This document shows, one piece after another, positions 7,636-17,351 of a DNA stretch of 64,000 nucleotides (position 1 is the stretch's first letter; each line of letters opens with the position of its first letter). The notes under the pieces are model-generated. The model saw only the letters and a list, made by a program, of their open reading frames with translations. It was not told where the DNA came from and made no database searches. The translations under genes and the position numbers were made by a program. The stretch covers positions 729,010-793,009 of the forward strand of contig NZ_CM001376.1 in assembly GCF_000237805.1 (NCBI RefSeq), in the 5' to 3' direction. The DNA is from Jonquetella anthropi DSM 22815 (GTDB taxonomy: Bacteria > Synergistota > Synergistia > Synergistales > Dethiosulfovibrionaceae).

Positions 7636-10311
7636 GTGCCGAAAAGAAACAGGGAGTTGGACAAGAATTACGACCCTCGGCCGCTGGAAGATAAGTGGTA
7701 TCAGTGGTGGATCGATCAGGGGCTGTTTCACGCCGACGAAAATGACGATACCCGCGAGACGTTCACCATCGTGCTGCCTCCGCCGAACGTCACTGGCGCC
7801 CTTCACGTCGGGCACGCGTATGATCACACGCTGCAGGACGTGCTGTGTCGGTATAAGCGGGCCCGCGGGTACAACGTGCTTTGGCTGCCTGGGACCGACC
7901 ATGCCGGGATCGCAACGCAGAACGTGGTGGAGCGCGCTCTGGCCAAGCAGGGGCTCAAGCGGCAGGATCTCGGTCGGGAAGCATTCATCGAGAAGGTATG
8001 GGAGTGGAAGAAGGAGTACGGCGGCCGTATCGTCTCGCAGATGAAGCGGCTCGGCGACTCGTGCGATTGGGACCGTGAACGGTTTACCATGGACGAAGGC
8101 CTGTCAAAGGCGGTTCGGGCGGTTTTCGTCCGGCTGTACGAGAAGGGCCTGATCTATCGGGGTAAATACATCGTCAACTGGTGCCCGCGGTGTCATACCG
8201 CCTTGTCTGATATCGAGGTTGAACACGCCGAGGAGCCGGGACACCTGTACTTCGTCCGTTATCCCTTTGCGGACGGCCAGGGGCATATCCTCGTAGCCAC
8301 GACCCGGCCGGAGACGATTCCGGCTGACGTGGCTGTCGCGGTGTCGCCTGAGGATCCGGACAAAAAGGCTCTGGCCGGCAGAAAGGTCGTCGTTCCTCTG
8401 ACCGGCGGACGGGTTGTCCCAATAGTGGCGGACAACATGGTTGACCCGGCATTTGGAACCGGCTTTGTGAAAATCACTCCGGCCCATGACCCGAACGACT
8501 TTTTAGCCGGACAGCGGCATGGCCTTCCGACGATTCAAATCATCGATGAAAACGGGATAATGACGGACGACGCCGGCGCTGAGCTGGCCGGCAAGACCGT
8601 AGTGGAGGCCCGGCCTCGGAGCGTTCAGCTCCTTCAGGAGGGAGGTTTCCTCGAAAAGATCGAGGACCTGCCGCACCAAGTGGGGCACTGCTATCGGTGC
8701 AATACGGTTGTGGAGCCGTACCTTTCCGAACAGTGGTTCGTCAAAGTGGCGCCGCTTGCCCAGAAGGGCGTTCAGGCCAGCAAAGAGGGCCGGATTCGTT
8801 GGATTCCGAACCAGTGGGATAAAACGTATTACCAGTGGATGGACGGCGTCCGCGACTGGTGCATTTCCCGCCAGCTCTGGTGGGGGCACCGAATTCCCGC
8901 GTGGACCTGCGGCGACTGCGGTCACTTGACCGTCTCTGAAACTGACCCAACCCTCTGCCCCAAGTGCGGTTCCCACCATCTGCACCAGGACGAAGACGTG
9001 CTGGACACGTGGTTCAGCAGCGCTCTGTGGCCTTTCTCAACCCTTGGCTGGCCTGAGGATACGAAAGAGCTGAAACGGTACTATCCCACGTCCGTGCTGG
9101 TGACGGCGTTCGACATCATCTTCTTCTGGGTGTCCCGAATGATCATGATGGGACTTGAGTTCATGGACGGTCGTGAGCCGTTTAAGGACGTGTACATTCA
9201 CGCGCTGGTCCGCGACGAGCACGGTCAGAAGATGAGCAAGTCGAAGGGCAACGGCATTGATCCGCTCGACATGATCGAGAAATTCGGCGCCGACGCGTTA
9301 CGGTTCACCGTGGCCTATCTGACAGTACAGGGTCGGGATATCCTGCTGGGCGAGTCCCGAATCGAGACGTGCAAACGGTTCATCAACAAGCTGTGGAACG
9401 CGTCGCGGTTCGCTCTGATGAACTTGGGCGACGAGGACTGCGAAGGGCTCCCGGAGCCCTCAGAAATGCGCCTGCACGATCGGTGGCTCCTGTCCCGACT
9501 GGCTGGGGTGGAAAAGTCTGTTTCGGCGCTGATGGACGAGTACGACGTCGGCGAGGCGGCCCGGGTGATCTATGACTTCGTGTGGGCCGACCTGTGCGAC
9601 TGGTACATTGAAATGGCTAAGCCCGCTCTGTACGGCGACGAGGGAGACGGACGGGCGAAAGCGTCGCGTCAAGTGCTGAATCGGGCATTCAAAGACGTGC
9701 TTCGGCTGCTGCACCCGTTCACGCCTTTTGTGACCGAAGAGCTCTGGCACGCGTTTGCCTTCGGCGAGCGTCCGATGGAGCTTGAGTCGTGGCCTGACGG
9801 GAGTGACCTTCCGACGTCAGAAGACTCGTTGGCTGAAATGAGTTCTCTGCAGGAACTCGTTCGGGCTCTGCGTAACCTCCGCAGCGAAGCGGGGCTTCCG
9901 CCCAGCCAGTCGATAGACCGCGCAGTCCTGCGCTTCCGCGAGGCAACCGGCGAGGCGTTCGTCAAGGCACACGAGGACATGATTCGACTGCTCGCTAAAG
10001 TCGGGCGGATCGAAGCGCTTGGAAAAGACGACGCCAGACCGCGAAGCTCTTTGACGTCGATCGTCGGGCTCGGACAGGTCTTCCTTCCGGTGGGCGACCT
10101 GCTGGACGTGAAGGCGGAAGTCGAGCGTCTGACAGGCGAGCTCAAGAAGGTACAGGCTAACCTTCAGCGCAGCGAGGCAAAACTGTCCAAACCGTCGTTT
10201 GTGGAGAACGCCCCAGCTGACGTGGTTGAAAAAGAACGGGAGCGCCTAGAGGACTCGAAACGTCGGATAGCGCGCCTGAGCGAAAATATCGAGAGCCTGT
10301 CGCAGGCGTAG
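7636..10311 (+). CDS. valS: Valyl-tRNA synthetase
   Basis: The class I synthetase of 891 residues has HVGH (residues 57-60, the HIGH motif) and KMSKS (532-536), an editing domain between them, and a C-terminal coiled-coil arm (VEKERERLEDSKRRIARL). GTG at 7636 follows GAGGAGGGG with good spacing. CxxC pairs (WCPRC, CGDCG, CPKCG) suggest bound zinc within the inserts. The stop overlaps the folC start. Confidence 0.97.
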   Translation: MPKRNRELDKNYDPRPLEDKWYQWWIDQGLFHADENDDTRETFTIVLPPPNVTGALHVGHAYDHTLQDVLCRYKRARGYNVLWLPGTDHAGIATQNVVERALAKQGLKRQDLGREAFIEKVWEWKKEYGGRIVSQMKRLGDSCDWDRERFTMDEGLSKAVRAVFVRLYEKGLIYRGKYIVNWCPRCHTALSDIEVEHAEEPGHLYFVRYPFADGQGHILVATTRPETIPADVAVAVSPEDPDKKALAGRKVVVPLTGGRVVPIVADNMVDPAFGTGFVKITPAHDPNDFLAGQRHGLPTIQIIDENGIMTDDAGAELAGKTVVEARPRSVQLLQEGGFLEKIEDLPHQVGHCYRCNTVVEPYLSEQWFVKVAPLAQKGVQASKEGRIRWIPNQWDKTYYQWMDGVRDWCISRQLWWGHRIPAWTCGDCGHLTVSETDPTLCPKCGSHHLHQDEDVLDTWFSSALWPFSTLGWPEDTKELKRYYPTSVLVTAFDIIFFWVSRMIMMGLEFMDGREPFKDVYIHALVRDEHGQKMSKSKGNGIDPLDMIEKFGADALRFTVAYLTVQGRDILLGESRIETCKRFINKLWNASRFALMNLGDEDCEGLPEPSEMRLHDRWLLSRLAGVEKSVSALMDEYDVGEAARVIYDFVWADLCDWYIEMAKPALYGDEGDGRAKASRQVLNRAFKDVLRLLHPFTPFVTEELWHAFAFGERPMELESWPDGSDLPTSEDSLAEMSSLQELVRALRNLRSEAGLPPSQSIDRAVLRFREATGEAFVKAHEDMIRLLAKVGRIEALGKDDARPRSSLTSIVGLGQVFLPVGDLLDVKAEVERLTGELKKVQANLQRSEAKLSKPSFVENAPADVVEKERERLEDSKRRIARLSENIESLSQA

Positions 10312-11639
10312 TGAGAGAAATGCGCCCATCGGATATAGCCCTTTACGAGAAAGTTGAAAAGGCGCTTTCTGACGTCTCAAGCGACGGATGGCACCCCGGG
10401 CTTGAGAGAGTATCGGTGTTGCTCGAAGCTCTTGGAACCCCTCAAGCGTTTCCGGCAATTCATCTGGCTGGGACGAACGGCAAGGGATCCACGGCGGCAT
10501 TTTTGGAGTCAATCTACCGGGCGGCGGGGTATAAGACCGCGCTGTACACCAGCCCTCACCTGATTCATTTAGGGGAGCGCCTGTTGGTGAACGGGTATCC
10601 GCTGCCGCCCGAGCTTTGGGCTGAGGCGAGTCAAAAGGTGGCTCAGACGATTCTGGGGCACCCGTGGTTGTCCCAGCACCGGCCGACCTACTTTGAAACT
10701 CTGACGGCGGCCGCCTATCTTCTCGTTCGGGACGCCAAGCCTGACGTCGCCATTATTGAGACCGGAATGGGCGGTCGGCTGGACGCTACGAACATCCTGC
10801 CGGACTGCCGTTTGGCTGTGATCACGCCAATCGATTGGGATCACATGGCCTTTTTGGGGAACACCCTTTCGGCCATCGCTTCGGAAAAATTCGGCATCAT
10901 TGTGCCTGGCCGGCCGGCAATCTTTTCTGACAACCATCCGGAGCTGGCGCCGGAGTTCCGAGCCTGCTGTGCCGCGAAAAATTCTCCGGCCTACACGATG
11001 GACGAGTGTCGGATCTTTGACGCTGAAACATCTCTCGACGGCTGTGAGTTCAGTCTCACCACGCCTTGCGGCACGAATCGGTGGTTTTCTAGGCTTCTTG
11101 GCACATACCAGCCGGAAAACGCCTCGTTGGCCCTGCGGGCGACTGAAATTCTCCAAAAAGATTTCCCTGTCACCGAAGAGGCGCGGCGGGAGGGGCTGCG
11201 GACGGTTCGCTGGCCCGGACGTCTGGAAGTCGTCTCAAGAGACCCTGACGTCATTCTTGACGGAGCGCACAACCCGCACGGAATGAAGGCGCTGACGGAT
11301 TCTCTTCTCGCTCTGTACGGAAAAGACAGGCTCTTGACCGTCGTTTTTACGGCCATGGCTGACAAGGATTACGCCGGAGAGTTCAGCTACATGTCCAGCC
11401 GCTTGAAGATCCGGCTGATCTGCACTCGCGTGCCCCACAACACTCGGTGCGAGTCCGCTCAAGTGCTCGCTCAAAAGGCAACTGGCTATCCGTTCATTGA
11501 CGTCCCCTTGGCGGTCGAAGACCCAGTCGCCGCTCTGGAGAAAGCCAGGGGCTTTTCAGACCCTGTGATTCTCTGCGGCAGCCTGTACTTTATCGGCTCA
11601 ATGAGATCTCGGCTGGTCAGCAGCGATGAATGGCGCTGA
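10311..11639 (+). CDS. folC: Bifunctional folylpolyglutamate / dihydrofolate synthase
   Basis: This Mur-ligase-like enzyme of about 440 residues adds glutamate to folates. The P-loop is GTNGKGST near residue 50, a TSPHL motif follows, and DGAHNPHG lies in the C-terminal domain. All are FolC hallmarks. GTG at 10311 overlaps the valS stop. ATG at 10320 is the alternative, with a weak GAGAGA site. Neighbouring valS and folC genes are found together in many bacteria. Confidence 0.93.
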   Translation: MREMRPSDIALYEKVEKALSDVSSDGWHPGLERVSVLLEALGTPQAFPAIHLAGTNGKGSTAAFLESIYRAAGYKTALYTSPHLIHLGERLLVNGYPLPPELWAEASQKVAQTILGHPWLSQHRPTYFETLTAAAYLLVRDAKPDVAIIETGMGGRLDATNILPDCRLAVITPIDWDHMAFLGNTLSAIASEKFGIIVPGRPAIFSDNHPELAPEFRACCAAKNSPAYTMDECRIFDAETSLDGCEFSLTTPCGTNRWFSRLLGTYQPENASLALRATEILQKDFPVTEEARREGLRTVRWPGRLEVVSRDPDVILDGAHNPHGMKALTDSLLALYGKDRLLTVVFTAMADKDYAGEFSYMSSRLKIRLICTRVPHNTRCESAQVLAQKATGYPFIDVPLAVEDPVAALEKARGFSDPVILCGSLYFIGSMRSRLVSSDEWR

Positions 11640-12312
11640 GCACTCCGACAGCGGCAGCCTTATCTATCCGGTAAGCTCACCGTTTCGTGCGGCGCTGACG
11701 CTGCGGAATTGGCAGGGGAAACTGCCCGCTCCATCGTTGGTTCAGGTTCACGGCACGACGGTTATCGACGGGGACGAAGTCTTGGCCGCTTCCGGCCCGC
11801 TTCCCGGCGACGGCCTTTTGATCTGCGCGGCTGGTCCTCGCGGCGAATGGGCGCTGCGTTTTGCCGACTGCTTCCCTGTTGTAGTTCAGCCGGAAGGACC
11901 ATCGCCTTCGTGGCTGCTGGTCATTCACTCCGGCTTTGCAGGGACAGTCAAAAGGATTGCCGCCTGCGGCGTCCAAATGGCGGCGCGCTGCTATCCTGAA
12001 ACAGACCTTCGGAAAGTCCGAGCATGGATTGGCCCGGGAATTTGTTTCTCCTGCTATGAGCGCGACGAGGACGAGCTGGCCTTGTCAGCTGCCAGCGAGT
12101 GGAACTCGGAAAACTGGCGGCGCGAGGGCGGAAAAATCCACTTTGACATCGCCGGAGAAATAGCCGATCAGTTGGCGGAGGTCGGCCTGTTGCCCAGCAA
12201 AATTGAACGAATCCCGTACTGCACACGATGCCGCCGGGATTTGTTCTTTTCGTACAGGGGCGGCGACCGAAGCGAGCGAATGTACCTGACGGTTCAGCGA
12301 ATTGGCTGTTAA
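11626..12312 (+). CDS. pgeF: Laccase-domain purine nucleoside phosphorylase-like protein (YfiH/PgeF family)
   Basis: The 228-residue protein belongs to the YfiH/DUF152 family, which act as zinc-dependent purine nucleoside phosphorylases or remove misincorporated L-serine from peptidoglycan precursors. Visible family signatures are QVHGTTV, FADCFPVV, a modified HSGFAGT (usually HxGWRGT) and IGPGICFSCYE. Its start overlaps folC by 14 bases. Which of the reported activities applies cannot be told from sequence. Confidence 0.85.
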   Translation: MNGAEHSDSGSLIYPVSSPFRAALTLRNWQGKLPAPSLVQVHGTTVIDGDEVLAASGPLPGDGLLICAAGPRGEWALRFADCFPVVVQPEGPSPSWLLVIHSGFAGTVKRIAACGVQMAARCYPETDLRKVRAWIGPGICFSCYERDEDELALSAASEWNSENWRREGGKIHFDIAGEIADQLAEVGLLPSKIERIPYCTRCRRDLFFSYRGGDRSERMYLTVQRIGC

Positions 12313-12336
12313 AACTCACAAAAAACGGCCGGTCCG

Positions 12337-12345
12337 TGATAAGAT
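12337..12345 (+). promoter_or_regulatory. Extended -10 promoter candidate before the oxidoreductase gene
   Basis: TGATAAGAT fits TG, one base, TAAGAT. No clear -35 is visible. It lies 34 bases before the start of the next gene, in the first gap after a long run of overlapping genes. Confidence 0.35.
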
Positions 12346-12378
12346 GAATCCAACTGAGCTGTTGTTCGAGGTGACAAT

Positions 12379-13323
12379 ATGGATTCGTTAAAAGTCGGCG
12401 TCGTCGGTGTAGGCCATTTGGGTCAGCACCACGCCCGTATTTACGCGGAGCTGATGAATACAGAATTGGTCGGCGTTGTCGACAGCAGTCTGGACCGGGT
12501 TGAAGAAATTGCGGGCCGGTTCGACGCGCCAGCTTACGACGACTTGGATCGTTTTCTTGACCAGCAGCGGCCCGACGCTGTGAGCGTCGTTGTGCCGACT
12601 GTGAGCCACTTTGCGGTAGCGCGCCGTCTGTTGGAACGAGGAATCAACGTCCTCGTGGAAAAGCCTGTGACGACGACCGTCGAACAGGCCGAGTCGTTGC
12701 TTCAGCTCGCTCACAAAAAGCACGCCGTTCTGCAGGTTGGGCATATCGAACGATTTAACGGCGCCGTGCGGTATTTGACCAGCGAGCTTTCTGATCCCCT
12801 GTTCATCCGTTCAATCCGTCAGGGGCCGTTCGCGTCCCGAATCGCTGACGTTGGCGTCGTTTTGGACCTGATGATTCACGACATCGATATCATCCTTTCG
12901 TTGGTCAAGTCGGACGTTCGGTCGATTGTGGCGTCCGGCCGTTCGGTGTGCAGCGATCACGAAGATTTGGCCGTCGCCCACATCGTTTTTGAAAATGGGA
13001 CGATTGCAGACATTGCCAGCAGCCGCGTTTCTCCTCACAGGACGAGGACGATGGAAGTTACCACCACTGACAGAAGTTACGTCGTGGACTTTGAGAGCCA
13101 AGATATTTCCGTTATCCGTGCCGGTCACGCCGTCCAAGGGGCCACGTCTGTCGAGGTAACTGAGCGGCCGCTATTCCCCCGAATGGAGCCGCTCAAGCTG
13201 GAGCTTGAGCATTTTCTCTCCTGCGTCAGAGAGGGGAAAGAGCCTCTTGTCGGCATTTCAGACGGCAAGCGGGCGTTAGCTGTGGCTATTGAGATCCTCA
13301 AACAGATTCAATTTCGGCAATAG
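12379..13323 (+). CDS. Gfo/Idh/MocA-family NAD(P)-dependent oxidoreductase
   Basis: The 314-residue protein has an N-terminal Rossmann fold (VGVVGVGHLGQHHARIY), the family motif VLVEKPVTTTVEQAE near residue 90, and a C-terminal GFO_IDH_MocA domain with HDIDIILSLV. The family oxidises or isomerises sugars, inositols or nucleotide sugars. The substrate cannot be read from the sequence, and neighbours give no clear pathway. ATG at 12379 has a GAGGTG site upstream. A terminator follows directly. Confidence 0.85.
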   Translation: MDSLKVGVVGVGHLGQHHARIYAELMNTELVGVVDSSLDRVEEIAGRFDAPAYDDLDRFLDQQRPDAVSVVVPTVSHFAVARRLLERGINVLVEKPVTTTVEQAESLLQLAHKKHAVLQVGHIERFNGAVRYLTSELSDPLFIRSIRQGPFASRIADVGVVLDLMIHDIDIILSLVKSDVRSIVASGRSVCSDHEDLAVAHIVFENGTIADIASSRVSPHRTRTMEVTTTDRSYVVDFESQDISVIRAGHAVQGATSVEVTERPLFPRMEPLKLELEHFLSCVREGKEPLVGISDGKRALAVAIEILKQIQFRQ

Positions 13324-13326
13324 AGA

Positions 13327-13353
13327 AAAGCGAGGCGAAGCCTCGCTTTTTTT
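13327..13353 (+). terminator. Rho-independent terminator
   Basis: AAAGCGAGGC pairs with GCCTCGCTTT around a GAA loop, ending in seven T. It begins four bases after the oxidoreductase stop and ends the transcript that contains it. Confidence 0.9.
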
Positions 13354-13391
13354 CGTGCACTGTAAAAATTTGACGCTAAGGGAGAGCCGCG

Positions 13392-13610
13392 ATGTTTCAT
13401 AATCTTCCCCCTCTAAACGTTCAGGCGCTGCTGGGAGTGGCGTCTGGCGTTGTCACGTTTCTGCTGGTCAAGGTCATTAATGCCTGTTTGTCCGGCCGGA
13501 CGCCTTCCAGTCCGTGGGGACTGATATGGCTGAGGGTTCTTCTTGGTTTTTTCGCCGCCGCGGCCCTCTGGCTCGTGGGCGCCGCGCTTTTAGGGCGCGT
13601 CGTCATTTAG
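13392..13610 (+). CDS. Small two-helix membrane protein, unknown function
   Basis: The 72-residue ORF has an AGGGAGA ribosome site before its ATG. It encodes two hydrophobic segments, about residues 12-30 and 46-70, separated by a short polar loop (SGRTPSSPWG). I do not recognise a family. It stands alone between a terminator and the decarboxylase operon, with codon use like its neighbours, so it is probably real. Confidence 0.6.
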   Translation: MFHNLPPLNVQALLGVASGVVTFLLVKVINACLSGRTPSSPWGLIWLRVLLGFFAAAALWLVGAALLGRVVI

Positions 13611-13644
13611 CATCGTTCTGCGGACTGCTATTTCGTTCAGTTTC

Positions 13645-13653
13645 TGGTATCAT
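13645..13653 (+). promoter_or_regulatory. Extended -10 promoter candidate for the mmd operon
   Basis: TGGTATCAT matches TG, one base, TATCAT. No good -35 is seen. It lies about 110 bases before mmdA, leaving a sizeable 5' untranslated stretch in which I see no recognisable riboswitch. Confidence 0.35.
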
Positions 13654-13760
13654 GATACGAGTTTATAGGCCTTTTTGCGCCGTTATTCACGGGGGATTCG
13701 CGCTGCCTTTCTGCGGCGCACCAGCGTGTCGGTGTACCTATTATTCGGGGAGGGAAAAGG

Positions 13761-15320
13761 ATGGCAGTGAAAACGATTGAAGAGCTGTGCGGCGGAGTTT
13801 TGGAGCGCCGCGCCGAAGCGGCAGCCGGTGGTGGAGAGAAAGCTGTTGCCAAGCACAAGGCGAAAGGGCGTCTCACCGCTCGCGAGCGAATTGCTCAGCT
13901 CATGGACGAGGGCAGCTTTGTGGAGCTGGACGAGTTTATTGAGCACCGCTGCACCAACTTTGGAATGGAGAAGAAAAAGTACCTGGGCGATGGCGTGGTG
14001 ACCGGTTACGGGACTGTTAACGGTCGGATCGTCTACGTCTTCAGCCAAGACTTTACCGTTCTGGGTGGTTCTCTTGGAGAGATGCACGCCCAGAAGATTT
14101 GCAAAGTCATGGATCTTGCGCTGCGGAACGGCTGCCCAATTGTGGGCATCAACGACTCCGGCGGGGCGAGGATTCAGGAAGCTGTTGACGCGCTCAACGG
14201 GTACGGAGAGATCTTCTACCGCAACACCCTTTCGAGCGGCGTCATCCCCCAGATGTCCGTCATCCTTGGCCCGACGGCTGGCGGCGCGGTTTACAGCCCT
14301 GCACTGACCGACTATATCTTCATGGTCGATAAGATCAGCGTCATGCACATCACCGGCCCGGCAGTCATCAAGGCGGTGACTGGCGAGGACGTGACCAGCG
14401 AGGAGCTGGGCGGAGCGACCGCGCACAACACCAAGTCGGGGAACGCCCATTTCTTTGCCAAAACCGAGCAGGAGTGCTTCGAACAGGTTCGTTCTGTCCT
14501 GAGCTACCTGCCCAGCAACAACATGGACGATCCGGTCTTCGTCGAGACGTCCGATCCGATTGACCGGGCTGACGTCAGCCTGAGAGAAATTGTCCCGACA
14601 AATCCCAACAGGGGATATGACGTTCATAAGGTCATTCAGGCGATCGTTGACGACGGCAAGTTCCTCGAAGTGCAGTCGATGTGGGCGAAAAACATCATCA
14701 TCGGGTATGCCCGCTTTGGCGGTCAGAGCGTCGGTATCGTCGCGAACCAAGCGGGAGTTATGGCTGGTTGCCTTGATATTGACTGCTCAGACAAGGCAAG
14801 CCGCTTCATTCGCCACTGCGACGCGTTTAACATTCCCATCGTCACGCTGGTTGACGTTCCTGGATATCTGCCCGGCAAGACTCAGGAGTGGAACGGAATC
14901 ATCCGCCACGGGGCAAAGCTGCTTTACGCCTACAGCGAGGCGACTGTGCCGCTGATCACCGTCGTCCTTCGCAAAGCTTACGGCGGCGCGTACCTTGGCA
15001 TGTGCTCCAAGTCGCTCGGTGCCGACTGCGTATTAGCTTGGCCTCAGGCTCAGATCGCCGTGATGGGAGCCGAGGGCGCGGCCAATATCATTTTCCGCAA
15101 GGAAATTGAGGCTGCCGAAGACCAGCAGGCGATGCGGGCGCAGAAGATCAGCGAGTACGAAGACGCCTTTGCCACTCCGTATCAGGCGGCGTCCCACGGC
15201 ATGGTGGATAAAGTGATCCTTCCCGAAGAAACGCGCTGTGAGGTCATCAAGGCGCTTGCCGCCCACAAGACCAAACGTCAGGCTCTGCCTCGGAAGAAAC
15301 ACGGCGTCATTCCTCATTAA
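13761..15320 (+). CDS. mmdA: Methylmalonyl-CoA decarboxylase alpha subunit (carboxyltransferase)
   Basis: The 519-residue protein is a biotin-dependent carboxyltransferase of the acyl-CoA carboxylase beta / MmdA family. Crotonase-type oxyanion motifs are seen at INDSGGARIQEAV and GPTAGGAVYSPAL in the N half, and VDVPGYLPG and YGGAYLGM in the C half. It moves CO2 from an acyl-CoA to biotin on the carrier subunit. The three genes that follow encode the delta, gamma and beta subunits, so a sodium-pump decarboxylase fits better than a stand-alone carboxylase. Confidence 0.93.
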   Translation: MAVKTIEELCGGVLERRAEAAAGGGEKAVAKHKAKGRLTARERIAQLMDEGSFVELDEFIEHRCTNFGMEKKKYLGDGVVTGYGTVNGRIVYVFSQDFTVLGGSLGEMHAQKICKVMDLALRNGCPIVGINDSGGARIQEAVDALNGYGEIFYRNTLSSGVIPQMSVILGPTAGGAVYSPALTDYIFMVDKISVMHITGPAVIKAVTGEDVTSEELGGATAHNTKSGNAHFFAKTEQECFEQVRSVLSYLPSNNMDDPVFVETSDPIDRADVSLREIVPTNPNRGYDVHKVIQAIVDDGKFLEVQSMWAKNIIIGYARFGGQSVGIVANQAGVMAGCLDIDCSDKASRFIRHCDAFNIPIVTLVDVPGYLPGKTQEWNGIIRHGAKLLYAYSEATVPLITVVLRKAYGGAYLGMCSKSLGADCVLAWPQAQIAVMGAEGAANIIFRKEIEAAEDQQAMRAQKISEYEDAFATPYQAASHGMVDKVILPEETRCEVIKALAAHKTKRQALPRKKHGVIPH

Positions 15321-15336
15321 GAAAGGGGCACCGACC

Positions 15337-15741
15337 ATGGCATTAAACGGAGAGCTTGGCGCTATCGAGCTGACTCTGATTGCGTTCAGCGTGGTGTTCC
15401 TCGTCCTAGCACTTTTAACGCTGGTTATTTTCGCGATGAAAACCTTTTCATCTAAAGAAGGAACGCCTCAGGCGGCAAAGGCGGCGTCCGCTGCTGCTCC
15501 GGCCACCGTGCCTGTCCCTGCGGTGAACAAGGTCGCGGCCCAGGAGCCGGGGGCTACAGACGATGAGGAGCTTGTAGCAGTTATTACCGCCGCTTTGGCC
15601 TGTGAGCTGGGAGAGGACGTCTCAGTTCGGTCAGTTGTCCCGGCGGGGACACAGGGGGGAACGGCTCCGGCGTTTTCAGGATGGATCAGCGCCGGACGGA
15701 GCGAGGGGCTGCAAGGTTGGCCGATTCGGGATTGGAACTAA
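15337..15741 (+). CDS. mmdD: Methylmalonyl-CoA decarboxylase delta subunit (OadG-like)
   Basis: The 134-residue protein has one N-terminal membrane helix (about residues 10-32), an Ala/Pro-rich linker and a short C-terminal segment ending GWPIRDWN. This is the layout of OadG/MmdD subunits, which tether the carboxyltransferase to the membrane subunit. ATG at 15337 follows AAAGGGG. A possible in-frame extension into mmdA is not used, because the helix would no longer be N-terminal. Confidence 0.85.
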   Translation: MALNGELGAIELTLIAFSVVFLVLALLTLVIFAMKTFSSKEGTPQAAKAASAAAPATVPVPAVNKVAAQEPGATDDEELVAVITAALACELGEDVSVRSVVPAGTQGGTAPAFSGWISAGRSEGLQGWPIRDWN

Positions 15742-15781
15742 TCCCAGTCGTTTACATATTCGACGAGGAGGAATTGGAATC

Positions 15782-16180
15782 ATGCAGTATAGAGTGACAG
15801 TGAACGGGAAAACGTACGACGTCGTCGTTGAAAAGTCTTCTTCCGGAACCAGCGCTGCTCCGGCAGCTCAGGCTCCTGTCGTTGCTCCTGCGCCGGCTGC
15901 TGCTCCGGCCCCGGCCGCTGCGGCTCCTGCTCCAGCGCCGGCTGTGCAGGAAGCTCCGGCGGCTGGCTCGACTGTCGTTGAGTCGCCCATGCCCGGGAAA
16001 ATTCTGAAAGTGCTTGTTGGAAAAGGCGACGCGGTCAAGTATGGCCAAGTCATGATGATTCTTGAAGCGATGAAAATGGAAAACGAAATTCCAGCGCCGG
16101 CAGACGGGACGGTGGCCGATATCCGGGTTTCCGAAGGAGCTGCAGTCAACAGCGGCGACGTTCTGGCCGTTCTGAACTAA
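15782..16180 (+). CDS. mmdC: Methylmalonyl-CoA decarboxylase gamma subunit (biotin carrier)
   Basis: The 132-residue biotinyl carrier has an N-terminal strand region, a long Ala/Pro linker (residues 24-62) and a biotinyl domain. The biotin attachment motif is EAMKMEN with Lys98 modified. AGGAGGAATT precedes the ATG. It carries CO2 between MmdA and the membrane subunit MmdB. Confidence 0.93.
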   Translation: MQYRVTVNGKTYDVVVEKSSSGTSAAPAAQAPVVAPAPAAAPAPAAAAPAPAPAVQEAPAAGSTVVESPMPGKILKVLVGKGDAVKYGQVMMILEAMKMENEIPAPADGTVADIRVSEGAAVNSGDVLAVLN

Positions 16181-16192
16181 CGGGGCCGAACG

Positions 16193-17314
16193 ATGTCGAC
16201 ACTGGCCCAATCTCTTCTGAAGATTGCCAGCGGATCAGGCATTGGCGCCCTGAGCTGGGGCAACATTGTCATGCTCTGCGTGGCGTTCTTCTTCCTGTAT
16301 TTGGCCATAGCCCGCGGGTTTGAGCCGCTTCTTCTCGTCCCCATAGCGTTTGGGTGTCTGCTGGTGAACCTGCCGTTATCGGGGATTATGGATCCGGGCG
16401 GCTTTCTGAACTACATCTTCTTTGGGACTGAAAAGGAGATTTACCCGGTAATCATCTTCATGGGGATAGGAGCGCTGACGGATTTTGCGCCTCTTCTGGC
16501 CAATCCGATAACGTTCCTTCTCGGCGCCGCCGCTCAGCTTGGCGTTTTTACGGCTCTGATGGCTGCCGTTGCGATGGGGTTTAACCTTCGCGAGGCGGCG
16601 TCTATCGCCATTATCGGCGGCGCTGACGGACCGACGAGCATTTACCTGACCATGAAGCTGGCGCCTCAGATTCTCGGCGCCGTTGCCGTCGCAGCGTACA
16701 GCTACATGTCCCTTGTCCCGCTGATTCAGCCGCCGGTCATCAAGTTGCTGTCCACGAAAGAAGATCGGCGGATCCGCATGGATCAGCTGCGCAAGGTCTC
16801 AAAGCGGGAGAAGATTCTCTTTCCGATCATCTGCACCGTCGTGACGGGTCTGCTGCTTCCCATGTCGGTGCCTCTGATCGGCATTCTGATGTTCGGCAAC
16901 CTCCTTCGGGAGTGCGGGGTGACTGAACGGCTGAGCCAAGCGGCGCAGAACGAGATTTTGAACATGACGACGATCTTCTTGGGAATTTCCGTCGGCGCGA
17001 CGATGGGGGCTGAACAGTTCCTGACGGTCGGGACGATCAAGATCGTCGCCTTGGGCTTGTTCGCTTTCATCTGCAGTACCGCGGGCGGCGTGATTCTTGG
17101 CCAGCTGATGAAGGTGTTGAGCAAGGGGAAAATCAATCCGATTATCGGCGCAGCCGGGGTTTCGGCCGTGCCGATGGCGGCGCGGGTCGTTCAAGTGGTG
17201 GCACAAAAAGACGACCCGACGAACTTCCTGCTCATGCACGCTATGGGGCCGAACGTGGCCGGGGTCATTGGCACTGCTGTTGCTGCTTCAGTGATGCTCA
17301 CGCTTTTGCAGTAG
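16193..17314 (+). CDS. mmdB: Methylmalonyl-CoA decarboxylase beta subunit (sodium-translocating membrane decarboxylase)
   Basis: The 373-residue, multi-helix membrane protein belongs to the OadB/GcdB/MmdB family. The family motif [10 protein letters not shown] lies near residue 145. It decarboxylates carboxybiotin and exports sodium ions. Together with the three preceding genes it forms a complete A-D-C-B operon that would let the cell conserve energy from succinate- or propionate-type metabolism. Oxaloacetate or glutaconyl-CoA decarboxylases share this subunit type, but MmdA identity favours methylmalonyl-CoA. Confidence 0.92.
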   Translation: MSTLAQSLLKIASGSGIGALSWGNIVMLCVAFFFLYLAIARGFEPLLLVPIAFGCLLVNLPLSGIMDPGGFLNYIFFGTEKEIYPVIIFMGIGALTDFAPLLANPITFLLGAAAQLGVFTALMAAVAMGFNLREAASIAIIGGADGPTSIYLTMKLAPQILGAVAVAAYSYMSLVPLIQPPVIKLLSTKEDRRIRMDQLRKVSKREKILFPIICTVVTGLLLPMSVPLIGILMFGNLLRECGVTERLSQAAQNEILNMTTIFLGISVGATMGAEQFLTVGTIKIVALGLFAFICSTAGGVILGQLMKVLSKGKINPIIGAAGVSAVPMAARVVQVVAQKDDPTNFLLMHAMGPNVAGVIGTAVAASVMLTLLQ

Positions 17315-17351
17315 TTTGCAGCGCAGATTTTCAGAAAAGAGGGGAAGCCTC

